From assembly GCA_963789495.1 (NCBI GenBank), contig CAWBLP010000004.1, positions 434,001 to 498,000 on the forward strand: a DNA stretch of 64,000 bases, read 5' to 3'. Shown here piece after piece: positions 36,546 to 46,078 of the stretch. This DNA is from CAWBLP01 sp963789495. Its GTDB lineage: Bacteria > Pseudomonadota > Alphaproteobacteria > Acetobacterales > Acetobacteraceae. Under the pieces are notes generated by a model. That model saw only the letters and a program-made list of their open reading frames with translations, was not told where the DNA came from and did not search any database. Position numbers and translations under genes: made by a program. Numbering within the stretch: the first letter of the stretch is position 1; each line of letters opens with the position of its first letter.

Positions 36546-38813
36546 TCAGGTGGACTGCGCCTGCAGCACCGCGAGCGCACTTAGGTTGACGATGCCGCGG
36601 GCGGTGACGCTGGGCACCAGCACGTGGATCGGCCGCGACATGCCCAGCAGAATCGGCCCCACCGGCAGCCCGTCCGCCGCCGCCTTCAACAGATTGAACG
36701 AAATATTGGCGGCATCCAGGCCGGGCATGATCAGCAGGTTCGCCGAACCGACCAGCCGCGAATCGGGGACGGCGCGAGTCCGGATGTCCTCCACCAGCGC
36801 CGCATCGGCATGCATTTCACCGTCGATCTCCAGTTCGGGATCCCGATCGCGGATCATCCCCAGCGCACGGCGCATCTTGCGTGCGGATTCGCTGTCGCTG
36901 GCGCCGAAACTGGAATGCGACAGCATCGCGGCTTTCGGGGTGATACCGAATCCACGCACCGCCTCGGCGGCCAGCAGCGTCATCTCGGTGATCTGCTCGG
37001 CGGTCGGATCGACCACCATGTAGGTGTCGCACAGGAACAGCACGCCAGCCGGCAGGATCAGGCAGGACAGCGCATAGACCCGGTTCACCTCCGGCCGACG
37101 CGGGATGATTGGCAGCACGTACTGCATCTGCCGCCACCAATTGCCGGTGCCGCCACAGATCGCCGCGTCTGCCAGGCCGGCATGCAGAAGCATCGCCGCC
37201 GCGACCGAGGCGCGGGTAGGCACCCGCCGAGCTGCTGCCTCGGGCGGAGTACCGCGGCGGCCGGCGAGGCGCTGGTACTCCGGTACCAGAGGCGCGAACA
37301 CATCGGTATCCAGCACCGGGTCCAGCACCTGCACGGTTTTAGTCAGGTCGATGCGCAGCCCCATCTCGCGCACCTTGGCCTCGATCACGGCGCGTCGACC
37401 CAGCAGGATCGGATGCGCGATGCCGTCATCCACCAGCATCTGGGCGGCCCGCAGCACGCGTTCGTCCTCGCCCTCGGCATAGACGATGCGGCGCGGCGAC
37501 TGTTTCGCGGCCTCGAACACCGGCCGCATCAACTGGCCGGAGCGGAACACGAACCGCTCCAGGTCGCGGCGATAGGCCGGGAAATCCTCGATCGGCCGGC
37601 GCGCCACGCCGCTTTCCATGGCGGCGCGCGCCACTGCCGGCGCGACTTCCAGGATCAGCCGCGGATCGAACGGCTTGGGAATGATGTAGTCCGGGCCGAA
37701 CACCGGCGCGGTGCCGCCATAGGCCGCGGCCACCACCTCGCTTGCTTCCATGCGGGCCAGGCCGGCGATCGCCTCCACCGCCGCGATCTGCATCGCCTCG
37801 TTGATCGTGGTTGCCGAGACGTCCAGTGCACCGCGGAAGATGAACGGAAAGCACAGCACGTTGTTGACCTGGTTGGGATAGTCGCTGCGCCCGGTGGCGA
37901 TGATCGCATCGGGCCGAGCGGCACGGGCCAGGTCGGGCACGATCTCCGGTTCGGGATTGGCGAGCGCCAGGATGAACGGCTTTTCCGCCATGCGTGGCAG
38001 CCATTCCGGCTTCAACACCCGCGGTGCCGACAAACCCAGGAAGATGTCGGCCCCAACCAGCACCTCCGCCAGCGTGCCGGCATTCGTGTCGCGGGCGTAG
38101 CGCGCCATGTTCGGCAGCATGCCGGGCCGGTTGGCGCGCACCACGCCGTTGATGTCGGTCAGCGTGACGTTCTCGACCCGCAACCCCATGGAGACCAGCA
38201 GATCGACGCAAGCCAGGGCTGCGGCGCCGGCACCCGAGGTGACCAGCCGCGCGTCGGACAGCGACTTGCCCTGCAGCAGCAGGCCGTTGCGCACCGCGGC
38301 GGCGACCGTGATGGCGGTGCCATGCTGGTCGTCGTGGAACACCGGGATCTTCATCCGCGACCGCAATTCGGCCTCGATGGCGAAGCACTCGGGCGCCTTG
38401 ATGTCCTCCAGGTTGATCGCGCCGAAGGTGGGTTCCAGCGCCGCAACCACGTCGCAGAAATGCTTCGGATCGACCGCATCCACCTCGATGTCGAACACGT
38501 CGATGCCGGCGAATTTCTTGAACAGGGCCGCCTTGCCCTCCATCACCGGCTTACCCGCGAGGGCGCCGATATTGCCGAGGCCCAACACGGCAGTGCCGTT
38601 GGAGATGACGGCGACCAGGTTGCCACGGACGGTGTAGTCGCGGGCGGTGTCGGGGTCGGCCTGGATCGCCTCGCAGGCGGCGGCAACGCCGGGCGAGTAG
38701 GCGAGCGCCAGGTCGCGCTGGGTCGCCATGCGCTTGGTGGGTTCGACCGTGAGCTTTCCCGGCCGCGGCAGGCGGTGGTAGTCGAGCGCCGCCTGGCGGA
38801 AGTCTTCGTCCAT
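36546..38813 (-). CDS. maeB: NADP-dependent malic enzyme, MaeB type with PTA-like domain
   Basis: A 755-residue multidomain malic enzyme that oxidatively decarboxylates malate to pyruvate. The malic N-domain carries LAYSPGVAAACEAI, the NAD(P)-binding domain follows with SGAGAAALACVDLLVSMG, and a C-terminal phosphotransacetylase-like domain starts about residue 430 (RIVYAEGEDERVLRAAQ to the C-terminus). The PTA-like part is thought to be regulatory, binding acetyl-CoA, and is standard in alphaproteobacterial MaeB. The ATG at 38813 is chosen as the family start MDEDFRQAALDYHRLPRPGKL; the upstream in-frame ATG at 38870 gives atypical residues. Single gene, convergent with the ThDP gene. Confidence 0.96.
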   Translation of the reverse strand: MDEDFRQAALDYHRLPRPGKLTVEPTKRMATQRDLALAYSPGVAAACEAIQADPDTARDYTVRGNLVAVISNGTAVLGLGNIGALAGKPVMEGKAALFKKFAGIDVFDIEVDAVDPKHFCDVVAALEPTFGAINLEDIKAPECFAIEAELRSRMKIPVFHDDQHGTAITVAAAVRNGLLLQGKSLSDARLVTSGAGAAALACVDLLVSMGLRVENVTLTDINGVVRANRPGMLPNMARYARDTNAGTLAEVLVGADIFLGLSAPRVLKPEWLPRMAEKPFILALANPEPEIVPDLARAARPDAIIATGRSDYPNQVNNVLCFPFIFRGALDVSATTINEAMQIAAVEAIAGLARMEASEVVAAAYGGTAPVFGPDYIIPKPFDPRLILEVAPAVARAAMESGVARRPIEDFPAYRRDLERFVFRSGQLMRPVFEAAKQSPRRIVYAEGEDERVLRAAQMLVDDGIAHPILLGRRAVIEAKVREMGLRIDLTKTVQVLDPVLDTDVFAPLVPEYQRLAGRRGTPPEAAARRVPTRASVAAAMLLHAGLADAAICGGTGNWWRQMQYVLPIIPRRPEVNRVYALSCLILPAGVLFLCDTYMVVDPTAEQITEMTLLAAEAVRGFGITPKAAMLSHSSFGASDSESARKMRRALGMIRDRDPELEIDGEMHADAALVEDIRTRAVPDSRLVGSANLLIMPGLDAANISFNLLKAAADGLPVGPILLGMSRPIHVLVPSVTARGIVNLSALAVLQAQST

Positions 38814-38968
38814 TGCCGTCCGTCCTGTCGTGATCCGCAGAACAATGCGGGCGGGCAGCCGGGCTGGCAATGCGGTTGGGGCAATATGCGGAGGCGGGCG
38901 CCACGCCGCTCCGCGGATTCAGTCCGGCCATCGCCCGAGGCAGGCTGAAGCCCCCGACGTCGTGTCTG

Positions 38969-39209
38969 CTACTGCCGGGCCTGCGACAACATCCGCTCCA
39001 CTGCCGCTTTCACTGGTGGCAGGTCGTTCTCGATCACGTCCCGGACCAGCACGCGGTCGATGCTCAAATAGCCGCGGATCAATCGATTACGAAACACAAT
39101 GGTTTTCGTCGCCGGTGAAACCGAACAGCTGGACGTTGCTCGCACCATAACGGCCTGCGATTTGCCGCACCGGGTCACGTTCCCGGTGACTGTCTTCCCG
39201 CAACGACAT
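38969..39209 (-). pseudogene. Relic of a mntA-hepT toxin-antitoxin pair
   Basis: Two fragments in different frames lie head to tail. From the ATG at 39209, 40 codons give RQIAGRYGASNVQLFGFTGDE, matching the first strand of an MNT-type nucleotidyltransferase (MntA antitoxin) up to its GSxxRGE motif, then stop at 39087. Overlapping from about 39109 to 38969 comes a 46-residue HepT (DUF86) C-terminus: FRNRLIRGYLSIDRVLVRDVIENDLP. The HepT catalytic motif RxxxxHxY is altered, with arginine for histidine (LIRGY instead of LIHGY). The catalytic part of MntA and the first half of HepT are missing, consistent with one internal deletion of roughly 400-500 bp. No function is expected. Confidence 0.7.
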
Positions 39210-39230
39210 CGGCCGCGCTCGCGAGCGCTA

Positions 39231-40760
39231 TCATCCCACGCTGTTGCCGCCCGATTTTCCCGCAGCGAAGCGCACCGCCTCCTCCGCCGCACGCACCAGG
39301 GCGCGCGCCTTCTGATGGCACTCCTCGTATTCCGCGTCCGGAACCGAATCGGCGACGATCCCTGCGCCAGCCTGGACGTACATCACGCCGTCCTTCACCA
39401 GGGCGGTGCGCAACCCGATGCAGGTGTCCATGGTGCCGTTGGCGGCGAAGTAGCCGATGCAGCCGGCGTAGATGTTTCTCCGGGTCGGTTCCATTTCCTC
39501 GATGATCTCCATCGCCCGCACTTTTGGCGCACCCGACAAGGTGCCGGCAGGGAAACCGCCGACCAGCGCATCCAGCGCGTCCAGCCCCTCGGCCAGCCGG
39601 CCTTCGACATTGGAGGAGATGTGCATCACGTGGCTGAACCGCTCGATGACGAAGCTCTCCGTCACCTTGACCGACCCCAGTGCCGCCACCCGCCCGACAT
39701 CGTTGCGGCCCAGGTCGAGCAGCATCAGATGCTCCGCCCGCTCCTTTGGATCGGCCAGCAGCTCCGCTTCCAGCGCCTGGTCTTCCTCATAGGTCGCGCC
39801 ACGCCGCCGTGTCCCGGCCAGCGGGCGGATCGTCACCACGCCATCGCGCAGTCGCACCAGCACTTCCGGGCTGGAGCCGACCACGGAGAACCCTTCGAAG
39901 TTCAGGAAGAACAGGAAGGGCGCGGGGTTGATCCGCCGCAGCGCGCGATACAGCGAGAATGGCGGCAAGGCGAACGGGGTCGAGAAGCGCTGGCTGATAA
40001 CGATCTGGAACGCATCACCGGCGGCGATGTACTCCTTGCAGCGGTCGACCGTCGTCAGGAAATCCGGCTTCGAGAAATTGGACTCCGGTTCGGCCAGGTC
40101 CGGCAGCATCACCGGCGGCGCCGGGTGGGGAAGCGGGCGTTCCAGGGCGGCATCTGCCTCGGCCAGCCGCGCCTGCGCCGCCACCCACGCCGCCTCGGCC
40201 GAGATGTCGGCCTGCGGGTAGATCGGCGCCACCAGGGTCAGCTCGTCGTTGACGTTGTCGAAGATGGCGAACAGCGTCGGGCGCAGCATCAGCGCGTCGG
40301 GCACGCCGATCTCGTCGCGATTCTTCTCCGGCAGCTTCTCCATCAGCCGGACCATGTCGTAGCCCAGGTAGCCGACCAGCCCGCCCGACATCGGCGGCAG
40401 ATGCGGCGGCACCTCCAGCCTGGTCTCGGCGATCAGGGCACGGAGGCTCTCCAGCGCCCCCCGTGTCTCCGCCACGAAAGCATGTGGCGCCGACAGGGCA
40501 TGCCGGTTCACCTCGGCCTGGCCGTTACGGCAGCGCCAGATCAGGTCCGGCTGCATGCCGATGATCGAGTAGCGTCCGCGCGCCGCTCCGCCCTCCACAC
40601 TCTCCAGCAGGAAGGCATTGGGGCGGTCATGCGCGAGCTTCAGGAAGGCGGCGACCGGCGTTTCCAGGTCCGCCACGCCACATCGCCACACCAGGCTGCC
40701 GCGCCCTGCCTGGTAAGCGGAGCGGAAAGCGGCGTAGCCGGGGGGGAGGGTGACGTTCAT
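39231..40760 (-). CDS. trpE: Anthranilate synthase component I
   Basis: A 509-residue chorismate-using enzyme giving anthranilate with ammonia from TrpG, the first step of tryptophan synthesis. The N-terminal region has LLESVEGGAARGRYSIIG (the site usually bearing tryptophan feedback residues), and the C-terminal catalytic domain shows FQIVISQRF, PLAGTRRRG, FSHVMHISSNVEG, GTLSGAPKVRAMEII and YAGCIGYFAANGTMDTCI. The ATG at 40760 follows GAAAGG. The gene follows ppiD by 130 bp. Its usual partner trpG is not adjacent in this window; the mntA-hepT relic begins 22 bp after the trpE stop. Confidence 0.97.
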   Translation of the reverse strand: MNVTLPPGYAAFRSAYQAGRGSLVWRCGVADLETPVAAFLKLAHDRPNAFLLESVEGGAARGRYSIIGMQPDLIWRCRNGQAEVNRHALSAPHAFVAETRGALESLRALIAETRLEVPPHLPPMSGGLVGYLGYDMVRLMEKLPEKNRDEIGVPDALMLRPTLFAIFDNVNDELTLVAPIYPQADISAEAAWVAAQARLAEADAALERPLPHPAPPVMLPDLAEPESNFSKPDFLTTVDRCKEYIAAGDAFQIVISQRFSTPFALPPFSLYRALRRINPAPFLFFLNFEGFSVVGSSPEVLVRLRDGVVTIRPLAGTRRRGATYEEDQALEAELLADPKERAEHLMLLDLGRNDVGRVAALGSVKVTESFVIERFSHVMHISSNVEGRLAEGLDALDALVGGFPAGTLSGAPKVRAMEIIEEMEPTRRNIYAGCIGYFAANGTMDTCIGLRTALVKDGVMYVQAGAGIVADSVPDAEYEECHQKARALVRAAEEAVRFAAGKSGGNSVG

Positions 40761-40890
40761 CGGACCTTTCCTGATCAGCAGGGACGAAATGGCGGGGACG
40801 CAGGTGCCGGAGCTCCGCCCGCCGGCGCGGGATGGTGGCGAGGCGGCCGGGCGGCCATGCAACCACAGAGAAGGGAAGCGCGGATAGGGC

Positions 40891-42801
40891 TCATTGCGGC
40901 TGCACGATACTGTCGTAATTCTGCCGGTTCACCTGCGGATTGGCGCGCAGCCGCACAGCCTCCGCGAAAACCATCGCCAGATCGCGTCCCATCGATCCGT
41001 TGATCGCGGTGTGCAGCCGTTCATATCCGGTCGGATCGGCCTTTGGGTCCGGCTCGACCGTCTCCGCCGGCAGCGCGACGAGGAAGCTGTAGGGCGTTTC
41101 CACCATGGTCGGTTCGCCCTTCTTCAGGCCGAACAATACGTGCTGCAATTCCGGCGGCATGCCTTCCGCGGGCGCATTGCGCGTCACGAGGGGAGAGCGC
41201 CGGACCTGCACCCCCGCCACCGTGGCCGCATCGGCCATCGACTGGCCGCCTTTCAATGCGGTCAGCATCTTGGCGGCCTGGGTCTCGGCCTCGTGGCGCT
41301 GGCGATCGGCCGTCCAATCCTCCTGAACCCGGGCCTTCACCTCATCGAACGGCTTCTCCGCCGGCGGCATGATGTCCTCCACGCTGACGGCATAATAGGC
41401 CGAACCGCCGGTGGAGGGTGTGTGCACTTCAACCAGCTGGGGCATATCGCCCTTCTGGGCCTGGAACGCCGCTGCGATCAGTGCCGCTTTCAGCTCCGCC
41501 GCGCCTGGGATCGGTGCCGGCTCGCCGTTCTTGGCATTGCCCTGTGCGTCCAGCGTGCCGGCAACGCCTGCCAGTCCCAGGTCGCTCGGCATCTGGTCCA
41601 GCGGCGTGCCGTTGCCGAGCAGATTGTCAACCTTGTTCGCACGCTCGTACATCAGGTCGGTCGCCTTGCCTGCGAGCACCTGGTTGCGCAGCTCGTCCTT
41701 CACCGCGTCAAAGCTCTTTTCGCTGCCCGGTTCCGTCTTGGTGACCTTCAGCACGTGCCAGGCCAGCGCCCCTTTCACCGGCCCGACCACGGTGTCCATT
41801 GCCGCCGCGAACACCGCGCGCGCCAGGTCCGGATCGGGGAACTCCGGTTGGGTGGCGTCGGTTAGTTCGATGCCGGAGCCCCCGTCCTTCTGGGCGGCGG
41901 CCTGGACCGCAGTCCAGTCCGCGCCGCCGGACCATTGCGCCGCCAGCGCCTTGGCCTTCGCCTCGTCCGGAACCGACAGCACCTCCGCCGACCGCTTCGC
42001 CGGCGTGATGTACTGCGCCTTGTTCTGCTCGTAGGCGGCGCGCAGATCGGTGTCGCTGATGGCGATTTCTTTGGCCAGTGTCTGCGGCGACAGCACGATG
42101 GCCTTGATACGCCGGTATTCCGGTGTGCGATAAGCGTCCGGATGGTTGTCGTACCAGCGCTGCAATTCTGCATCGGTCGGGGCCGGCGGCGCCGGTGCGG
42201 CCGCGATCGGGAACTCCGCCATGTCGGCGGACCGCTTCTCGAACTCGGCGGCGTACAGGGCATGGGTCTCGGTCTGCGGCACCGTCGCGCCGGCGCTCAC
42301 CGCCTCAAGCAACTGCCGCTGCGCCAGGTCCTCGCGCACCATACCGAGGAAACGAGCTTCATTCAGGCCGTTGTTGCGCAGCAGCGCCTCAAAGGCCGGC
42401 CGGCTGAATTTTCCGTCGCTGCCGTGGAATGCCGGCATCGCCAGCACCTGCGCCCGTACCGCCACGTCGGGGGTGACGATGCGCAAACGGTCCAACTCGT
42501 GGCGCAGCGCCGCCTGGCCGACCATCCGCTGCAGCGTGGTCTGCCCAACCTGGCGCCGCAATTCTGCCGTCGGTTCCTGGCCTGGCGGCAGGCGGCGGGT
42601 CGCCTGGTTCATGTCGCGCTGAAATTCCCCCTGGAATTGCGGTGCCTCTATGGTCTGGCCGGCCACTTTGGCGACCCAGGTGGAGGTGCCGACCATGCGG
42701 AACACATCGCCCACACCCCAGACGACGAAGGCGACCACCATGATCAGGAAGAAGCCGCGAACGACCCAGGTTTCCAGGTAGCGGCGAAAGGCGGTGATCA
42801 T
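40891..42801 (-). CDS. PpiD-like periplasmic peptidyl-prolyl isomerase (SurA N domain)
   Basis: A 636-residue membrane-anchored folding factor. A single helix near the N-terminus (GFFLIMVVAFVVWGVGDV) anchors it, with a large periplasmic part. A SurA N-like region (about 45-190) is followed by parvulin-like PPIase segments (AAQKDGGSGIELTDATQPEF to GALAWHVLKVTKTEPG) and a second degenerate copy near the C-terminus. It should assist outer-membrane protein folding. The ATG at 42801 (MITAFRRYLETWVVRG) matches the family start. It is divergent from tpiA with 107 bp between, and upstream of trpE, a conserved alphaproteobacterial arrangement. Confidence 0.93.
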   Translation of the reverse strand: MITAFRRYLETWVVRGFFLIMVVAFVVWGVGDVFRMVGTSTWVAKVAGQTIEAPQFQGEFQRDMNQATRRLPPGQEPTAELRRQVGQTTLQRMVGQAALRHELDRLRIVTPDVAVRAQVLAMPAFHGSDGKFSRPAFEALLRNNGLNEARFLGMVREDLAQRQLLEAVSAGATVPQTETHALYAAEFEKRSADMAEFPIAAAPAPPAPTDAELQRWYDNHPDAYRTPEYRRIKAIVLSPQTLAKEIAISDTDLRAAYEQNKAQYITPAKRSAEVLSVPDEAKAKALAAQWSGGADWTAVQAAAQKDGGSGIELTDATQPEFPDPDLARAVFAAAMDTVVGPVKGALAWHVLKVTKTEPGSEKSFDAVKDELRNQVLAGKATDLMYERANKVDNLLGNGTPLDQMPSDLGLAGVAGTLDAQGNAKNGEPAPIPGAAELKAALIAAAFQAQKGDMPQLVEVHTPSTGGSAYYAVSVEDIMPPAEKPFDEVKARVQEDWTADRQRHEAETQAAKMLTALKGGQSMADAATVAGVQVRRSPLVTRNAPAEGMPPELQHVLFGLKKGEPTMVETPYSFLVALPAETVEPDPKADPTGYERLHTAINGSMGRDLAMVFAEAVRLRANPQVNRQNYDSIVQPQ

Positions 42802-42908
42802 CCAGTCCGGTCCCGTATGGCGAAGACGGCAGCATATACGGGTGGCGGGATGGCTTTGCCAGCGCGCGGGGTTTGCGATACCCAACCCGGCAAACCAGGG
42901 AGAGCCGC

Positions 42909-43643
42909 ATGCGCCAGCTGATTGCCGGAAACTGGAAGATGCACGGATTGTCCGCCGACGCAGCGGGCCTGGCCCGCGACGTGGCGTCGGGGGCACAGGG
43001 CCTGGGCTGCGAGCTGCTGGTCTGCCCGCCGTTCGTGCATATCGCCGCCGTTGCTCAGGCGCTGGCCGGCTCCTCCGTCGCGCTGGGTGGCCAGGATTGT
43101 CACCAGGCAAAGCAGGGCGCGCATACCGGCGACATTTCCGCTCCGATGCTGCGCGATCTGGGGGCAGGCTGGGTGATCCTCGGCCATTCCGAGCGGCGGC
43201 AGAACCATTCCGAGACCGATGAGCTGGTTCGCGAGAAGGTGCTGGCCGCGGTCGAGGCGCAACTGACGCCGATCGTCTGCGTCGGGGAGACCGCCGACCA
43301 GCGGAGCGGCGGCCAGGAGACCGAGGTGGTCGGCTGGCAGCTCGCCGGCAGCCTTCCCAAGCCGTTTTCAGGGGTGGTGGCCTACGAGCCGATCTGGGCG
43401 ATCGGCACCGGCAAGACCGCCACCGAACAGGACGTGGCGACGATGCATGCCTTCATCCGTGAGGAACTGGTGCGCCAGTTCGGCGATGCGGGGCACGGGA
43501 TTCGGATCCTCTATGGCGGCTCGGTCCGTGCGGCGAATGCCGCCTCGCTGATGGCCGTGCCGCATGTTGGCGGCGCCCTGGTTGGCGGAGCCAGCCTGAA
43601 GGCCGACGAATTCCTGGCGATCGCGCGCGCTGCGAACGGCTGA
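42909..43643 (+). CDS. tpiA: Triose-phosphate isomerase
   Basis: A 244-residue TIM barrel interconverting dihydroxyacetone phosphate and glyceraldehyde 3-phosphate. Catalytic residues are visible: the lysine of AGNWKMHG, the histidine of ILGHSERR, and the glutamate of VVAYEPIWAIGTGKTA, which is followed by the flexible loop; the phosphate site is ILYGGSVRAANA. AGGGAGA precedes the ATG at 42909. It opens the tpiA-secG-pyrG series, and its promoter lies in the 107-bp divergent gap shared with ppiD. Confidence 0.98.
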   Translation: MRQLIAGNWKMHGLSADAAGLARDVASGAQGLGCELLVCPPFVHIAAVAQALAGSSVALGGQDCHQAKQGAHTGDISAPMLRDLGAGWVILGHSERRQNHSETDELVREKVLAAVEAQLTPIVCVGETADQRSGGQETEVVGWQLAGSLPKPFSGVVAYEPIWAIGTGKTATEQDVATMHAFIREELVRQFGDAGHGIRILYGGSVRAANAASLMAVPHVGGALVGGASLKADEFLAIARAANG

Positions 43644-43946
43644 TCGCCCGGCGCATCGCGGTGGGATGGGCGCCGTCCGCCAGGCCTGCGGGCTGCAGAC
43701 GTTGCGTCCAGGCCGGGCTGACCCGGCCATTGACGCTCGAAAGAATATGCATGGCGCGCTGCGGGACCCGATCGTTCCGGTGGAGATGGCCGAGTCGGGG
43801 CTCGGCGATGACACGCGCCGTGCCGGCCATTGCGATACATACTGATCCGAAGTCAGCAGGCCACTCATGGGGGCGGCGTCGGCGCTGCGATTGCCGGAGA
43901 CCGTTCGAAGGGGATAGAACGCCCCGCCTGCCAAGGAGCCCGGATT
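43644..43946. other. Spacer between tpiA and secG
   Basis: About 300 bp with no supported gene. It contains short inverted repeats such as GGCCGGGCTGACCCGGCC near 43712-43730, and probably the secG promoter. A tRNA-Ser-like patch (GGAGATGGCCGAGT, near 43780) lacks a T-arm and acceptor pairing and was not accepted as a tRNA. Confidence 0.5.
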
Positions 43947-44318
43947 TTGACCACCGTCCTGCTGATCATCCACCTGTTCGTCACGCTGGCACTGATCGGT
44001 GTGGTGCTGATTCAGCGCAGTGAAGGCGGTGGCCTGGGCATTGGCAGCTCGCAGGGCATGGGTTCCTTCATGTCCGGCCGTGGCACCGCCAACCTGCTGA
44101 CCCGCACCACGGCGATTCTGGCGACAGTGTTCATGGTGCTGTCACTGGTCCTGGCGCTGATGAATCGTGGCACCACCGGCGTGGGCGGTGGATCCATCCT
44201 GGATACCGGTCCCACGACGCCCGGTGCCGTGCTGCCGGCCGGACCGGTTACCGCCCCCACCCCGGCTGCGCCCGCCGCGCCGACTCCACCCAGCGGGCCC
44301 TCCGTTCCGACCAACTGA
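43947..44318 (+). CDS. secG: Protein-export membrane protein SecG
   Basis: A 123-residue subunit of the SecYEG translocon. Two transmembrane helices (VLLIIHLFVTLALIGVVLIQ and TAILATVFMVLSLVLALM) flank the conserved RSEGGGLGIG loop, and an alanine/proline-rich tail follows, as is common in alphaproteobacteria. The start is a TTG at 43947, with AAGGAG eight bases upstream; no ATG or GTG fits the conserved N-terminus. It sits between tpiA and pyrG, its usual position. Confidence 0.95.
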   Translation: MTTVLLIIHLFVTLALIGVVLIQRSEGGGLGIGSSQGMGSFMSGRGTANLLTRTTAILATVFMVLSLVLALMNRGTTGVGGGSILDTGPTTPGAVLPAGPVTAPTPAAPAAPTPPSGPSVPTN

Positions 44319-44394
44319 CCGGATCATGACGCATGTGTGACTCTGATTCGCCGGGCTTCCCCCCGGGCGATTCGGCTGCCTATACTGGCGGCCC

Positions 44395-46029
44395 ATGACG
44401 CGGTTCGTATTTATTACCGGCGGCGTGGTTTCCTCCTTGGGCAAAGGCATCGCCTCGGCATCACTGGGTGCCCTGCTGCAGGCGCGCGGCTACAGCGTGC
44501 GGCTGCGCAAGCTCGATCCCTATCTCAATGTCGATCCGGGCACGATGAGCCCCTATCAGCACGGCGAGGTATTCGTCACCGATGACGGGGCCGAGACCGA
44601 TCTGGACCTGGGGCATTACGAGCGCTTCACCGGGGTGCACGCCACGCGGCTGGACAACGCCACCACCGGGCGAATCTATTCGGACGTGATCGCCAAGGAG
44701 CGTCGCGGCGACTATCTGGGCGCCACGGTGCAGGTCATTCCGCACATCACAGACGCGATCAAGGAGGTGATCGTCCGGCAGACCCGCGACATCGATTTCG
44801 TCCTTGTGGAGATCGGTGGCACCGTCGGCGACATCGAAAGCCTGCCGTTCCTGGAAGCGATCCGCCAGCTGGGCAACGAGCTGGGGCCGGAGCGGGCGAT
44901 GTTCGTGCACCTGACGCTGGTGCCGTACATCCCGTCCGCTGGCGAGCTGAAGACCAAGCCAACGCAGCATTCGGTGAAGGAACTGCTGAACGTCGGTATC
45001 CAGCCGCAGATGCTGCTATGCCGCTGCGACCGACCGATCCCGGAGAACGAACGTCGGAAAATCGCGCTGTTCTGCAACGTGCGGCCGCAGGCGGTGGTCG
45101 CCGCACTGGATGTGGACACGATCTACGCGGTGCCGATCAGCTATCACGCGGAGGGCATGGACCGCGAAGTGCTGCGGCATTTCGATCTGCCGTTCGATCA
45201 TGAACCAGACCTGTCGCGTTGGCAGGAAATCGTCGAAGCGGTGCGCTCGCCCGAAGGCGAGGTGCGGATCGCCGTGGTCGGCAAATACACCAACCTGCTG
45301 GACAGCTATAAATCGCTGGCCGAGGCGCTGGTGCATGGCGGCATCGCCAATCGGGTGAAGGTGAAGCTCGATTGGATGGACAGCGAGATTTTCGAGCAGC
45401 CTGGCACGGTCCATCGGTTGGAGGGCGTGCACGGCATTCTGGTGCCCGGCGGGTTTGGCGAGCGAGGCACGCCCGGCAAGATCGAGGCGGTGCGCTTTGC
45501 CCGGGAGCGCGGGGTGCCGTTCTTCGGCATCTGCTTCGGCATGCAGATGGCGGTGATCGAGGCGGCGCGGAATCTGGCGGGCCTGCGGGACGCGTCCTCC
45601 ACCGAGTTCGGCCCCTGCGATACGCCGGTGGTGGGCCTGCTGACCGAATGGGCCCGCGGCAATGAGATCGAGCAGCGCATGGAAGGCGGCGACCTGGGCG
45701 GCACGATGCGGGTGGGCGCCTACACCGCGGTGCTGCGGCCGGGCTCGCTGGCGCGCGCGCTCTATCAGGGTCAAGCCAGCGTCGAGGAGCGCCATCGCCA
45801 CCGCTACGAGGTGAACGTGCATTTCATGGAGCAGCTGGAGGAGAAGACCGGCCTGCGCTTTTCCGGCATGTCGCCCGATGGCGTGCTGCCGGAGATCATC
45901 GAACTGCCGGAGCATCCGTGGTTTGTCGGCGTGCAATATCACCCGGAGCTGAAGTCGAAGCCCTTCGAGCCGCATCCGCTGTTCGCAGGCTTCATCGCAG
46001 CCGCTGTGCGCCAGGCGCGGCTGGTGTAG
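44395..46029 (+). CDS. pyrG: CTP synthase
   Basis: A 544-residue CTP synthase, converting UTP, ATP and glutamine to CTP. The N-terminal synthase domain begins TRFVFITGGVVSSLGKGI with the P loop and continues with DPYLNVDPGTMSPYQHGEVFVTDDGAETDLDLGHYERF. The C-terminal class I glutaminase has its nucleophile cysteine in FFGICFGMQMAV and the histidine-glutamate pair in GVQYHPELKS. Length matches the family. It ends 49 bp before the convergent zinc-ribbon gene. Confidence 0.98.
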   Translation: MTRFVFITGGVVSSLGKGIASASLGALLQARGYSVRLRKLDPYLNVDPGTMSPYQHGEVFVTDDGAETDLDLGHYERFTGVHATRLDNATTGRIYSDVIAKERRGDYLGATVQVIPHITDAIKEVIVRQTRDIDFVLVEIGGTVGDIESLPFLEAIRQLGNELGPERAMFVHLTLVPYIPSAGELKTKPTQHSVKELLNVGIQPQMLLCRCDRPIPENERRKIALFCNVRPQAVVAALDVDTIYAVPISYHAEGMDREVLRHFDLPFDHEPDLSRWQEIVEAVRSPEGEVRIAVVGKYTNLLDSYKSLAEALVHGGIANRVKVKLDWMDSEIFEQPGTVHRLEGVHGILVPGGFGERGTPGKIEAVRFARERGVPFFGICFGMQMAVIEAARNLAGLRDASSTEFGPCDTPVVGLLTEWARGNEIEQRMEGGDLGGTMRVGAYTAVLRPGSLARALYQGQASVEERHRHRYEVNVHFMEQLEEKTGLRFSGMSPDGVLPEIIELPEHPWFVGVQYHPELKSKPFEPHPLFAGFIAAAVRQARLV

Positions 46030-46078
46030 AAGTCGCCGGCGAGGTGCGCTGACCTGCCCCTTCCCGGGCGCCGAAAAT

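Noticed and set aside
36624..38948. A 774-codon open frame on the plus strand opposite maeB
   Set aside because: Antisense shadow of maeB; histidine/arginine/glutamine-rich translation, no family features or ribosome site.
43770..43860. tRNA-Ser/Leu-like patch (GGAGATGGCCGAGT) between tpiA and secG
   Set aside because: Only a D-arm-like stretch is present; no T-arm consensus, anticodon stem or acceptor pairing could be drawn.
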